A DNA stretch of 64,000 nucleotides, taken from an uncultured Rhodopila sp. Lineage in GTDB: Bacteria; Pseudomonadota; Alphaproteobacteria; Acetobacterales; Acetobacteraceae. The stretch covers positions 26,724-90,723 of the forward strand of contig NZ_CAIWTY010000110.1 in assembly GCF_903915725.1 (NCBI RefSeq), in the 5' to 3' direction. Positions 54,690 through 63,492 of this stretch are shown here, piece by piece; positions within the stretch are counted from its first letter, which is position 1; every line of letters starts with the position of its first letter. The notes beneath the pieces are model-generated. The model worked only from the letters and a program-made list of their open reading frames with translations, had not been told where the DNA came from and made no database searches. The position numbers and the translations under genes are program-made.

Positions 54690-55862
54690 ATGGCGAATCA
54701 ACCGAAAGGCGCTATCGCCGGGCTGGGCGTCACGCCAACGGGCAAGATCTATGGCCGCCGCGCGGTCGATTTCGCCGCCGAGGCGATTGCGCTCGCGCTT
54801 GAGGATGCGGGGCTGAACAAATCGGATGTGGATGGGCTGCTGATCAACGCCAACCTGCCCGGCGACATGGATGCCCGATCCCAGATGGCGCTGGGCTTCG
54901 AGAACCTGACGCTGATCAACGTCATGAGCGCGTACGGCTCCACCGCCGGCAGCATGATGCAGTATGCCTGCATGGCGATCCGCGAGGGCCTCGCGAACGT
55001 TGTCGTCCTGGTCTATGCGGATGCGCCGCTGTCGGCGACCCGCGGCGCCGGCCAGTCCTATGCCGGGCCGCATCGTTTCCCGCTTGCCGGCATGAACGGG
55101 CTGCGCGCCGCCTACGGCAATTTCGGCGCGAATCCGGAATATGCGATGGCCGCTCGGCGGCATATGCACCTGTACGGCACCACGACCGAACAGTTCGGCG
55201 CCATCGCCGTTGGCCAGCGCGCCTGGGCACAACTCAGTCCTTGGGCGCAGATGAAGCAGACGATGACGCTGGCGGATCACCAAGCGTCACGCTTCATCGC
55301 CGAACCGCTGCGACTGCTGGATTGCTGCCTGGTTTCGAACGGCGCCGTCGCGGTGATCGTGACGTCTGCCGAACGGGCGCGCGACCTGCGGCAGCCACCG
55401 GTCAACGTCCTGGGCTATGCGCAATGCGCGCCCGGCGACAATCTGCAGACCGACCGCCATCCGGCCGTCGAAACCGGCGCGAAACGGTCCGGTGAGATCG
55501 CGTTCCGGATGGCCGGCATCAGCCGCGACGACATCGGCACCTGCCAGCTCTATGACTGCTATACGTACACGGTTCTCGTTACGCTGGAAGATTACGGCTT
55601 TTGCGCCAAGGGCGAGGGCGGACCGTTCGTTGCGGATGGAAAACTCGGCCCCGACGGGGCACTGCCGACAAACACCGGCGGCGGGCAGCTTTCGGGGTAT
55701 TACATGTGGGGGTTCACGCCGCTGTCGGAGGCGGTGGTGCAGGCTCGCGGCCAGGGCGGCGCCCGGCAAGTGCCGCGCAACGATTACGTGCTGGTCAGCG
55801 CGAACGGCGGCATCCTGAATTTCCATTCAACGATCATTCTGAGCCGCCACGCCTCCGGATAG
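54690..55862 (+). CDS. Thiolase-like protein without the catalytic cysteine (Ltp2/aldolase-like)
   Basis: This 390-aa thiolase-superfamily protein has, at the position of the nucleophilic Cys, INVMSAYGSTAGSMM with Ser/Ala at residues 80-81, and the C-terminal CxG is absent. The tyrosine-rich LYDCYTYTVLVTLEDYGF (288-305) and GEGGPFVADG are typical of Ltp2-like retro-aldolases, which work as a complex with a DUF35 protein. The neighbour is such a protein. A retro-aldol cleavage of a hydroxyacyl-CoA is therefore likelier than thiolysis. It overlaps the convergent lipase gene by 36 bp. Confidence 0.85.
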   Translation: MANQPKGAIAGLGVTPTGKIYGRRAVDFAAEAIALALEDAGLNKSDVDGLLINANLPGDMDARSQMALGFENLTLINVMSAYGSTAGSMMQYACMAIREGLANVVVLVYADAPLSATRGAGQSYAGPHRFPLAGMNGLRAAYGNFGANPEYAMAARRHMHLYGTTTEQFGAIAVGQRAWAQLSPWAQMKQTMTLADHQASRFIAEPLRLLDCCLVSNGAVAVIVTSAERARDLRQPPVNVLGYAQCAPGDNLQTDRHPAVETGAKRSGEIAFRMAGISRDDIGTCQLYDCYTYTVLVTLEDYGFCAKGEGGPFVADGKLGPDGALPTNTGGGQLSGYYMWGFTPLSEAVVQARGQGGARQVPRNDYVLVSANGGILNFHSTIILSRHASG

Positions 55863-56960
55863 GCAGTCATTCGCTGGCGTCCCATCTGCGAAACGGTCTG
55901 CTATCCACGCTGCTGCCGCGGCGGCGCTGCGGACTCCGGCGGTGTAGTGATCCACGCCTGGCATCATCAGGTACCGCACGGGCACCCGTTCGCGGCACAG
56001 CCGGCGGACGAAGTCGTTCGTCAGCGACGGAACGATGACCGGGTCCTTGTCGCCCTGCGCAATAAACACCGGCACCGCTGGCGGCCCCGGCTGTGCGGCG
56101 TTCTCGGTCAGCAGCTTACGCCATTGCGCGTTCGGCGTAACCGGCGTGCCCCGGAGCGGCGCGGAATCGGCCAATAGGCGTGCGAGGTCGCGGCCACTCT
56201 CCAGGCAATCCTTCGCCGTGGCCGAAATCGCCGCCTCGGTCGAGGGCGGCACGATCATGTTCGGGTCCAAACCGAAGGCCCGGGTCCAGGACCAGACTGC
56301 ATAGGACAGCAAACCACCCCACAGCGGATCGTCCGCCGGTCGTTCGATCAACGCGGCGACGTCGGTGACCGGAGCCGCCGCGGCGGCGCCGACGAGTTGC
56401 AGGTCGGGCGAATACCGGGCAGCGATAGCGGCGGTGAACAGCGCGGCATGGCCGCCCTGCGAATGGCCCCATACCGCGAAACGATTGCTGGCGTGCGCGC
56501 CCGCCAGATTGCGCGTGGCTCGCACCGAATCGAGCGCCGCCCGCGCCTCGCTATTGCCCACCAGGTAAGGGTGAACACCGGGGCCGCCCAGCCCGGGATA
56601 ATCAGTTGCGACAACGACATAGCCCGCCGCCAGGAACGCGGCCAGGCCCTGGATCTGCGCGAATGGACCGGGACCCGAACTCGGCGCGCAGCCCGGGGCA
56701 ACACCGGTCGTGGGATGCAGCCAGGCCAGAACCGGACGGCCCCCGGCGGCCGGAGCCGCAGCCGGCACGATAACCAGCGCCGAGACCACGATCGACGTCC
56801 CATCCGGCGCCGTCGAGGCATAGAGCATGCGGCTGGCCACGGCGTTGTCCGGGGCGCCGGGGAAAGCTTCGACCTGCAGGACGTCACCGGGACGCGTGTG
56901 CCGCGGCGCACCGCAGGCCACCAGCAGCGCAATGATCAGTAGGTAAACCCAGCGCATCAT
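55827..56960 (-). CDS. Secreted alpha/beta-hydrolase (LIP-type lipase), probable lipoprotein
   Basis: This 377-aa hydrolase has a lipobox-like VYLLIIALLVAC at the N terminus. The nucleophile elbow is RFAVWGHSQGGHAALFTAA (GHSQG), the charge relay probably uses Asp in IAQGDKDPVIV, and the His is in MMPGVDHYTAG. Blocks such as GYVVVATDYPGLGGPGVHPY place it in the secretory lipase/tannase-like group. It is the second gene of a pair, with its start one base after the upstream membrane hydrolase. Confidence 0.85.
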   Translation of the reverse strand: MMRWVYLLIIALLVACGAPRHTRPGDVLQVEAFPGAPDNAVASRMLYASTAPDGTSIVVSALVIVPAAAPAAGGRPVLAWLHPTTGVAPGCAPSSGPGPFAQIQGLAAFLAAGYVVVATDYPGLGGPGVHPYLVGNSEARAALDSVRATRNLAGAHASNRFAVWGHSQGGHAALFTAAIAARYSPDLQLVGAAAAAPVTDVAALIERPADDPLWGGLLSYAVWSWTRAFGLDPNMIVPPSTEAAISATAKDCLESGRDLARLLADSAPLRGTPVTPNAQWRKLLTENAAQPGPPAVPVFIAQGDKDPVIVPSLTNDFVRRLCRERVPVRYLMMPGVDHYTAGVRSAAAAAAWIADRFADGTPANDCLSGGVAAQNDR

Positions 56961-56961
56961 C

Positions 56962-58563
56962 TCAGCCCGCCAGCAGCGGGAATGTTACGCCAATTGCCCA
57001 GGCAAAGGCGATCGCCGAGGCGATGCCGGCCACCAGCGGATGCCGGGTCCGACGATACACCCAGTCGCTGATCAGGCCGTAGACGACGAAAAACACCACT
57101 ATCAGGGGAACGATAATGATCAGGAAGAACAGCCGCTCGAAATCCAGCGCGACCGCGATGGCGAGCGACACGATGAAGGCGAACTTGGCCGCGACATAGC
57201 CGCCGCGGGCCGCCTGCTCGCCGCGGGTCAGCCATTCCGTGCTGAGAAAAAACGCCAGCGTGCCGATGAGCATGGCGGCGAGCAGCGTTACCCGTCCGGG
57301 CGACGGCAGGAAGGAGGTGAAGTTACTGTCAATCGCCCAGAACAGCAGGCCCACGGCGTAAAACGTCACCGCCGCGCTGGCCGCCAGCAACCGCGGCACC
57401 GACGTGCCGGATGGGGCCGCGCGCCGGTGCAGCAAAGCCAGGCCGCAGGCGGTCAGCAGGCCGTAGACCAGGAAATGCACGGCGAGATAGTCGGCCACCA
57501 GCACCGGCAGGAAATGCGTCGGGAGCACGCGCAGCAGCAGCGGCGTGGCGATGGTGGGCACCAGCAGCACGGGAAACAACTGGCGCCAGCGCAGCCCGGC
57601 ACCGGCGCTCCGCCTCGCCACCACCGGCAGCAAACTGGACAACGGCCGGGCGAGAACCACGATCCCCGCCAGCAGCAAGACGATCCACGGCCCACGCGCG
57701 TCGAGATAGGGGGCGCCCGGGCGGGTCACGCCGAAGGTCTGGTCGAGCCAGGCCAGCGCCTCGGCCATGCTCGCCTGCTTATAGAGAATGCTGATATGTT
57801 CGGCGTAGGGACTGAACGTGGCGCGCCTGGCCGTGCCGGCGGCGAAATCGCCGTAGGTGGTGCCGGCCACGGCGGCCTCCGGGCTGATGGACAGGCCGAC
57901 GGCCCGCAGCGCCTCGGCTTTCAGCATCCCCTCCCATTGGCCCGCAATCACCAGCAGGTTGCGCGGAGTGTCGGCGGTCACGGCGGGGGAGAACATCGAC
58001 ACGGCGATGGTCGCCGCGATCTTCGGGTCCGCCTGTGCCACGCGCACCACGATATCGCTGGCCATGGAGTGGCCGAGGATCGCCAGCCGCCCGTCGCCCA
58101 GGGGGCGCGCGTAGGCAACCACCTCGGCCGTCTGCGCGGCGAGCCAGCGCGTGGCGCCGTCTATTTCGGTGATGCTGCCGCCGAGCGGGCGGGGATTGCG
58201 GCCGTGGCCGAGGAAATCGAAGGTTACGGCGATATAGCCGGCGCGCGCGAAGGTCGCCGCGAAGGGCTGCATCAGTTGCTGCGAGCCGGCGAACCCGTGG
58301 GCGATGACGACCACGGGGGCGGGGCGGTCCGGGGTCAGCCGATACACCGTGGCGGGGGTCTCGCCGATGCTGATGTGCCGCACCTCTAGCCCGGCAGTGG
58401 TGGCGTGCAGGTGCCACAGCGATACGGCAATCGCCAGCACGCACAGGAACGCCAGGATCGGGTTGAGCAGACGCTTCAGCACGCGGGCGGGGTCAATCGG
58501 TCGGTCATGGTCCTGGCACGCGAAGTCGGTCTCAGCGGGACCGGAACGGAAGCTGATCGGCAC
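56962..58563 (-). CDS. Alpha/beta hydrolase fused to a multi-helix membrane domain
   Basis: This 533-aa protein has one N-terminal helix (residues about 33-52) and then an alpha/beta hydrolase domain at about 70-280 (VVVIAHGFAGSQQLMQPFAA, the elbow AILGHSMASDIVVRV, Ser in GHSM). The C-terminal half has six to eight helices (FLPVLVADYLAVHFLVYGLL and RLFFLIIIVPLIVVFFVVYG are clear). The catalytic Asp and His are not obvious, so activity is uncertain. It is the first gene of the hydrolase pair. Confidence 0.8.
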   Translation of the reverse strand: MPISFRSGPAETDFACQDHDRPIDPARVLKRLLNPILAFLCVLAIAVSLWHLHATTAGLEVRHISIGETPATVYRLTPDRPAPVVVIAHGFAGSQQLMQPFAATFARAGYIAVTFDFLGHGRNPRPLGGSITEIDGATRWLAAQTAEVVAYARPLGDGRLAILGHSMASDIVVRVAQADPKIAATIAVSMFSPAVTADTPRNLLVIAGQWEGMLKAEALRAVGLSISPEAAVAGTTYGDFAAGTARRATFSPYAEHISILYKQASMAEALAWLDQTFGVTRPGAPYLDARGPWIVLLLAGIVVLARPLSSLLPVVARRSAGAGLRWRQLFPVLLVPTIATPLLLRVLPTHFLPVLVADYLAVHFLVYGLLTACGLALLHRRAAPSGTSVPRLLAASAAVTFYAVGLLFWAIDSNFTSFLPSPGRVTLLAAMLIGTLAFFLSTEWLTRGEQAARGGYVAAKFAFIVSLAIAVALDFERLFFLIIIVPLIVVFFVVYGLISDWVYRRTRHPLVAGIASAIAFAWAIGVTFPLLAG

Positions 58564-58751
58564 GGCATATGCGGCTCATTCGGAAAATGTAAAGGGAGAC
58601 CGATTGGAGCGTCGGCGGTGGGACGGGAAACGGGAGGGGCTGAACATCGCGTGAACTCACCCGGCGCAATCGCATAACCCTATTCCTGACACCGTTGCGC
58701 CCAGCCTGTGCCGCGCCCGCCCCGTTATCCTCCAACATAGGAGGAGAAGAC

Positions 58752-58997
58752 ATGCGCAAGGCTATGTTGTTGGGTTTGGCGCTGCTGGGCGCCATAACGG
58801 CCGACGCATCGGCTCAGCCCGTTGGCTCGGGACCGGCAGCCGTTCAGCCGGTGTATTGGGATGGGGGCTATTGCGGCCCTGGCTGCCGGGAGCATCAGTG
58901 GCGGCGGCATGAACGCTGGGAAGCGCGGCGTTACTATTGGCATCATCGCCATCGGGAAGAACAGCGTTACGGCTATTACGGATATCCTCGATACTAG
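58752..58997 (+). CDS. Exported His/Tyr/Arg-rich small protein
   Basis: This 81-aa protein has a signal peptide (MRKAMLLGLALLGAITADAS) and a mature part rich in Trp, His, Arg and Tyr (YWHHRHREEQRYGYYGYPRY at the end), with a CGPGC loop. AGGAGGAGAAG is a strong ribosome-binding site. Such proteins occur in the periplasm of many alphaproteobacteria; metal binding is only a guess. The ATG at 58752 is preferred over an upstream in-frame start. Confidence 0.75.
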   Translation: MRKAMLLGLALLGAITADASAQPVGSGPAAVQPVYWDGGYCGPGCREHQWRRHERWEARRYYWHHRHREEQRYGYYGYPRY

Positions 58998-59015
58998 AGT
59001 TGGTGGAATCGAACC

Positions 59016-59129
59016 ATGCGTGCAATTTTTGGTCTACTCCTGCTGATTTTGGCGGCCGGATCGGTGTCAGGGTGCGTCATTGAAGAACCGGGCGGCTGGC
59101 ATCACCATCATCATTACGACCGGTATTGA
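59016..59129 (+). CDS. 37-aa His-rich lipoprotein
   Basis: ATG 59016 opens a frame MRAIFGLLLLILAAGSVSGC (signal plus lipobox SVSGC), followed by VIEEPGGW and five consecutive His, then YDRY and TGA at 59127. The product would be anchored in a membrane with a free His5 tail. It starts 18 bp after the preceding exported gene and ends 6 bp before the MITE-like element. Confidence 0.6.
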   Translation: MRAIFGLLLLILAAGSVSGCVIEEPGGWHHHHHYDRY

Positions 59130-59135
59130 ACAACG

Positions 59136-59310
59136 TTATACCAGTCCGCCGTGACGGCGACTATCCGGCCGCGCCGCCCCGTCATGCCGACGGAGGTCGG
59201 CATCCACGCCTTTTGCCCTGTATAAGCACAGGCGTGGCTGGCGGGCCTTCGCCCGCCATGACGGTCGATGGGCCGTGCCGATGTGTCAACCTCAAGGCGG
59301 ACTGGTATAA
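59136..59310. mobile_element. MITE-like element with 15-bp terminal inverted repeats
   Basis: TTATACCAGTCCGCC (59136-59150) and its exact reverse complement GGCGGACTGGTATAA (59296-59310) bound a 175-bp segment. The core (59180-59263) is a family B palindrome: CGTCATGCCGACGGAGGTCG ... GCCCGCCATGACG. It encodes no protein. The left end recurs at 291 and 29546, so this is a dispersed non-autonomous element. No transposase with these ends is in the window. Confidence 0.78.
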
Positions 59311-59319
59311 GACGCCATG

Positions 59320-60546
59320 TTACCCGCGGATAAAACTACAGCCGCCCTCCGCCATCGGCCGGAACGCCTGGTCCGCCGGTGTCGAGGACAGCACGTTGAA
59401 CACGTCCCACGGCCCCTTGCTCTGTGACGGCTTCTTCACCTGGAACAAATATCCGGTTGTCAGGAACCGCCCGTCCGGCCGGATCGACGCTGTGCCGAAA
59501 CAGTCATCCTCGGTTGGATTTGCCTTCATCCAGTTGATCGCATCCAGCCCCGAGGTCTTCGCCTTCTCCACTCCGAGCGCCGCCACCGCCTTCAGGTAGT
59601 GCGTCGTGGCGGAGTAGCAGGTCGCATGCAGATCGCTCGGGTAGTTGTCGGGAGTCTTCGGCAGAAACCGCCTGGTAAACGCCCGGGTCCGGTCGTTCAG
59701 ATCCCAGTAGAAAATTCCCGGCAGCAGCAGTCCCTGCGCTATTTGCAGCCCCATCGACTTGGCCTCGGTAATGAATCCAAGCAGCGCCACGATGCGGATG
59801 CCCTGATTGCCCAGACTGAATTCGGCCGCCTGCTTGACGCAATTCTCCATATCGCCGCCGACATTGCACAGGCCGATCACCTTGGCGCCGCTGGCTTGCG
59901 CGGACAGCAGAAAGGAAGAGTAATCGGTGGTGCCGGGAAACGGATACGCCGAAGCACCAAGAACGCGTCCGCCATTCGCCGTGATCAGCCTGGTGACCTG
60001 GTCCTCCAGCGAGTGGCCAAAGGTGTAATCCGCGACGATCAGGTACCAGTCCTTGCCGCCGTCCCGCAGCACCGCGCTGCCGGTCATGTGCGGGCCGAAC
60101 CAGCTATCGGGCGAGAAATGCACGGCGTTGGGATTGCAATACTTGCCGGTCAACTCGACCGATGCCGCACCGCTGATCAGCAGAGCCTTGTTTTTCTCGG
60201 TCGCCACACGGCCGACGGCCAAGGCGATCGCGGTGTTGTTGACGTCGGCGATCGCATCGACGCCGTCCCGGTCGAACCATTGCCGGGCGATGCCCGACCC
60301 GACATCCGGCTTCTGCTGGTGATCTGCCGCGATGACATCAACGGTGAACCCGTGCGCGGATGGTTTGAAGTCCTCCACCGCCTGCTTCGCTGCCAAAACG
60401 GTCGTGGGGCCGGAGTTGTCTCGATACTGCCCGGACAAATCGGTCAGCACCCCAATTCGAACGGTTGGAGTCGCGGCGCGAGCGCGGCGGCCGAGGGTAG
60501 CGGCGGCGGTGGCGCCGGACAGGGCAAGGCGGCGGGAAAGGCGCAT
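59320..60546 (-). CDS. ABC transporter substrate-binding protein, branched-chain amino acid/amide type
   Basis: This 408-aa periplasmic binding protein of the LivJ/UrtA/AmiC class has a leader with Arg pairs (MRLSRRLALSGATAAATLG), suggesting Tat export. The mature part starts TPTVRIGVLTDLSGQYRDNS and includes DVNNTAIALAVGRVATEKNK and FGHSLEDQVTRLI. Met17 of the longer frame (ATG 60546) is chosen because the leader begins there. No permease or ATPase genes are next to it. The ligand is unknown. Confidence 0.85.
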   Translation of the reverse strand: MRLSRRLALSGATAAATLGRRARAATPTVRIGVLTDLSGQYRDNSGPTTVLAAKQAVEDFKPSAHGFTVDVIAADHQQKPDVGSGIARQWFDRDGVDAIADVNNTAIALAVGRVATEKNKALLISGAASVELTGKYCNPNAVHFSPDSWFGPHMTGSAVLRDGGKDWYLIVADYTFGHSLEDQVTRLITANGGRVLGASAYPFPGTTDYSSFLLSAQASGAKVIGLCNVGGDMENCVKQAAEFSLGNQGIRIVALLGFITEAKSMGLQIAQGLLLPGIFYWDLNDRTRAFTRRFLPKTPDNYPSDLHATCYSATTHYLKAVAALGVEKAKTSGLDAINWMKANPTEDDCFGTASIRPDGRFLTTGYLFQVKKPSQSKGPWDVFNVLSSTPADQAFRPMAEGGCSFIRG

Positions 60547-60734
60547 GGGCGTTCCTAAAGCTGCGCGCAGGGTTTCGGTTGGGGCGAGCACCAATCGATC
60601 CGAGAGCTATTGAGTGGCCGATCAGTCGGCACCCGGACCGTACGCTCAAGGCCCGGGCCGATCAAGCCGCGTCGGATGCCGGTCCTGTTATGGATGCGGA
60701 CATCAGCGGAGACAGGTTACGGGGGAGCCTGATC

Positions 60735-60809
60735 TGGAGCGGGCGAAGGGATTCGAACCCTCGACCCCAACCTTGGCAAGGTTGTGCTCTACCCCTGAGC
60801 TACGCCCGC
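60735..60809 (-). tRNA. tRNA-Gly (GCC)
   Basis: The reverse complement folds as a 75-nt tRNA. The 7-bp acceptor stem is GCGGGCG/CGCCCGC, the D-arm contains TAGCTCAGGGGTAGAGC, the anticodon loop is CTTGCCAAG with anticodon GCC, and the T-arm carries GGTTCGAATCC. CCA is encoded, with T as discriminator. It lies between the ABC binding protein and the second flavin monooxygenase. Confidence 0.95.
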
Positions 60810-60935
60810 GCTCCGATCAGGCGGCGGGTTCTAGGCGGGTTCGCCGCTCATTGCAAGCACCTAAAATTTGCCCGGCTTCCCCCCAATCCCGTCCCCCGGC
60901 TAAGCTGGCCCCAACCAAGCCGAGGAAACCAAACC

Positions 60936-62282
60936 ATGCGCCAGATGACCCTGGTCGGCTTCCTGCAAGCGCAGAACTGCACCAATTTCGTCGGCTCCTG
61001 GCGCCACCCGCTCGCCGCCCCGGACTTCACCTCAGCGGAATATTACCGCCGCATCGGCCGCGTGCTGGAGGCCGGGAAGTTCCATCTCGGCTTCTTCGAT
61101 GATCGACTCGCCATGCCCGACCTGTTCGGCGGCGACCATGCCCATACCGTCGCCAACGGCATACGCTGCGTGAAGCTCGACCCGCTGACGGTCCTGACCG
61201 TGCTCGGCATGGCGACCGAGCGGCTCGGCCTCGGCGCCACCTGCTCCACCACCTATTTCGAGCCGTTCCACGTCGCCCGCGTCTTCGCCACGCTGGACCT
61301 TGTCACCGGCGGACGCGCCGCCTGGAACATCGTCACCTCGATGAACGACGGCGAGGCGCTGAACATGGGCCACGCCTCGCACGGCGACCACGACCGCCGC
61401 TACGACCGTGCCGACGAGTTCATGGAAGTGGTGATGGGTCATTGGGACACGTGGGAGGACGGCGCCATCGTCGCCGACAAGGCGACCGGCCTGTTCGCCC
61501 ATCCGGAGATGGTTCACCGCCTGGACCACCAGGGCGACTTCTTCCGCTCCCGCGGGCCGTTCACCGTGCCGCGCTCCGCCCAGGGACACCCGGTGCTGAT
61601 CCAGGCCGGGCAGAGCGGCCGCGGCCAGCGCTTCGCCGCGCGCTGGGCGGAGCTCATCTTCGTCGCCTATCACCGGCTGGAGCAGGCTCGGCGCGACTAT
61701 GGCGCCTTCAAGGCGGAGGTTGCAGCCGCCGGGCGCGACCCGGATAAAGTCCTGATCTGCGCCGGCATCTACCCGGTCGTCGCGGCAACCCGGGCCGAAG
61801 CGGAGGACCACGCCGCGCTGATCGACTCGCTGCCGAAGGAAATCGACAGCCTGTCGCTGCTGTCGGAAATCCTGAACTTCGATTTCGCCAAACAGCCGAT
61901 GGATGAGCCGTTCACGCAGGAGCAGATCGATAGCTGGACCGGCGTGCAGGGCATGCGCGACCGCATGCGCCGCGAACTCGGCGATCGGCTGCCGACTCCG
62001 CGAGATTTTATCAATATCACCCGCCGGGGCACGTTCCACGACCATCCACGCTTCATCGGCAGCCCGAAGGATGTGGCGGACGGGTTGGAGGAATGGTTCT
62101 CGACCCGGGCCTGCGACGGCTTCGTTGTGGCGGCTTCCCACGTGCCGGGGGCTTATGAGGACTTCACCCGACTGGTTGTCCCCGAATTGCAACGCCGGGG
62201 GCTGTTCCATACCGAGTACGCAGGCGCTACGCTGCGGCAGAATCTTGGCCTCGACCGTCCGGCGGTGGGGGCCTGGCGATAA
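60936..62282 (+). CDS. LLM-class flavin monooxygenase, NtaA/SnaA/DszA-like
   Basis: This 448-aa FMNH2-dependent monooxygenase belongs to the long NtaA/SnaA/DszA/DmoA branch. It has HLGFFDDRLAMPD, LDPLTVLTVLGMATERLGLG, the ATCSTTYFEPFHVARVFATL block, SGRAAWNIVTS-like GGRAAWNIVTSMNDGEALNM, and PVLIQAGQSGRGQRFAARWA. It probably oxidises a sulfonate, sulfone or amine-type compound. GAGGAAACC precedes ATG 60936. A GST and a histidine phosphatase follow closely. Confidence 0.9.
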   Translation: MRQMTLVGFLQAQNCTNFVGSWRHPLAAPDFTSAEYYRRIGRVLEAGKFHLGFFDDRLAMPDLFGGDHAHTVANGIRCVKLDPLTVLTVLGMATERLGLGATCSTTYFEPFHVARVFATLDLVTGGRAAWNIVTSMNDGEALNMGHASHGDHDRRYDRADEFMEVVMGHWDTWEDGAIVADKATGLFAHPEMVHRLDHQGDFFRSRGPFTVPRSAQGHPVLIQAGQSGRGQRFAARWAELIFVAYHRLEQARRDYGAFKAEVAAAGRDPDKVLICAGIYPVVAATRAEAEDHAALIDSLPKEIDSLSLLSEILNFDFAKQPMDEPFTQEQIDSWTGVQGMRDRMRRELGDRLPTPRDFINITRRGTFHDHPRFIGSPKDVADGLEEWFSTRACDGFVVAASHVPGAYEDFTRLVVPELQRRGLFHTEYAGATLRQNLGLDRPAVGAWR

Positions 62283-62297
62283 CTCAGGGAGACGACC

Positions 62298-62912
62298 ATG
62301 AAGCTGTTTTACGCGCCCGGCGCCTGTTCCATCGGCATCCACATCCTGCTCGAGGAGATCGGCCTGCCGTATGACTCCGAGCGGGTGAACCTGCAAAAGG
62401 GCGAGCAGTACCAGCCGCCCTACACCGGGGTGAACCCGAAGTCGAAGGTGCCGACTTTGGTGCGGGATGACGGGTCGGTGCTGACGGAGTATCCGGCGAT
62501 CGCGTATTGGCTGGCGCGGAAGAACCCCTCGGCCAGGCTGCTGCCGGAGGATCTCGACCAGCAGGCGCGGGTGCTGGAGCTGACCGATTACGCGGTTGCG
62601 ACGATCCACATGCAGGGCTTCGCCCGCCAGTTCCGCCCGGCCAATTTCACGCCGAACGCGGCGGATGAGGAAACGGTGAAGGCGCGCGGCAAGGAGATCG
62701 CCGAAAAGGGGTTCTCTTTGCTGGACAAGGCGCTGGCGGGGAAGGACTATGCGGTGGGGGCGTTCTCTTTCGCCGATACCGCGATCTTCTATGTGTCGTT
62801 CTGGACGCAGCGTGTCGGCATCGTTCTGCCGCCGGCGGTTGCGGCGCATTTTGCACGGATGACCGCCCGGCCTTCGGTCCAGAGGGTGCTGCAACAGGAA
62901 GGGCTGGCCTGA
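62298..62912 (+). CDS. Glutathione S-transferase, beta-class-like
   Basis: This 204-aa GST has an N-terminal thioredoxin-like domain (MKLFYAPGACSIGIHILLEE, with Cys10 as the beta-class residue, then SKVPTLVRDDGSVLTEYPAI for glutathione binding) and a helical C-terminal domain (FSFADTAIFYVSFWTQRVGI). It lies 15 bp after the flavin monooxygenase and 4 bp before the phosphatase, so the three genes probably share a transcript. Confidence 0.92.
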   Translation: MKLFYAPGACSIGIHILLEEIGLPYDSERVNLQKGEQYQPPYTGVNPKSKVPTLVRDDGSVLTEYPAIAYWLARKNPSARLLPEDLDQQARVLELTDYAVATIHMQGFARQFRPANFTPNAADEETVKARGKEIAEKGFSLLDKALAGKDYAVGAFSFADTAIFYVSFWTQRVGIVLPPAVAAHFARMTARPSVQRVLQQEGLA

Positions 62913-62916
62913 GCCG

Positions 62917-63492
62917 ATGAGCAATCCCCCTTTGACCGTGCATCCCGTTGCGTTCTGGTTCCTGCGCCATGGTGAGACCGACTGGAACGCTCAGGATCTC
63001 GCCCAGGGGAATGTCGATGTGCCGCTGAACCAGACCGGGCTGGCGCAGGCCCGGTCCGCCGCGCTGCTGCTGCGGGACAAGGGTATCCGGAGCATTGTCA
63101 GTTCGCCGCTGTCACGGGCGAAGGATACGGCGGATATCGTGGCGGCTCAGTTGGGTCTGCCGGTACAGACGGATGACGCGCTGCGGGAGGTCGCGTTCGG
63201 CGTGCAGGAAGGCAAGCCGATGTCGGCGTGGTTCGCCGCCTGGGTGGATGGACAGTTCACGCCGGATGGCGGGGAGAGTTTCGACGCGCTGACGGTGCGG
63301 GCGGTCGGGGTGATCAACCGGTGTTTGGTTCGGCCCCCGGTGGTGCTGGTGGTGGCACATGGCGGGGTGTTCCGGGCGCTGCGCGGGGCGATGGGGCAGG
63401 AGCGCCACGTGCGGACGCGGAACGGGGTGCCGGTCTGGTGTGAGCCTCCCGTTGGGGCGGGTGGGGGTTGGACGATTACGTATATGGATTGA
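62917..63492 (+). CDS. Histidine phosphatase (phosphoglycerate-mutase-like)
   Basis: This 191-aa histidine phosphatase has the catalytic RHGETDWN near residue 17, SSPLSRAKDTADI, the acid Glu in LREVAFGVQEGKP and the second His in VVAHGGVFRALRG. It acts on a phosphorylated metabolite that cannot be named from sequence. It starts 4 bp after the GST stop. Confidence 0.9.
   Translation: MSNPPLTVHPVAFWFLRHGETDWNAQDLAQGNVDVPLNQTGLAQARSAALLLRDKGIRSIVSSPLSRAKDTADIVAAQLGLPVQTDDALREVAFGVQEGKPMSAWFAAWVDGQFTPDGGESFDALTVRAVGVINRCLVRPPVVLVVAHGGVFRALRGAMGQERHVRTRNGVPVWCEPPVGAGGGWTITYMD

Noticed and set aside
54690..55862. Plain acetyl-CoA acetyltransferase call
   Set aside because: The nucleophilic Cys and the C-terminal CxG are both missing.
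57040..58389. 449-codon plus-strand frame opposite the membrane hydrolase
   Set aside because: The minus strand has hydrolase motifs and membrane helices; the plus frame is Arg/Gln-rich without any motif.
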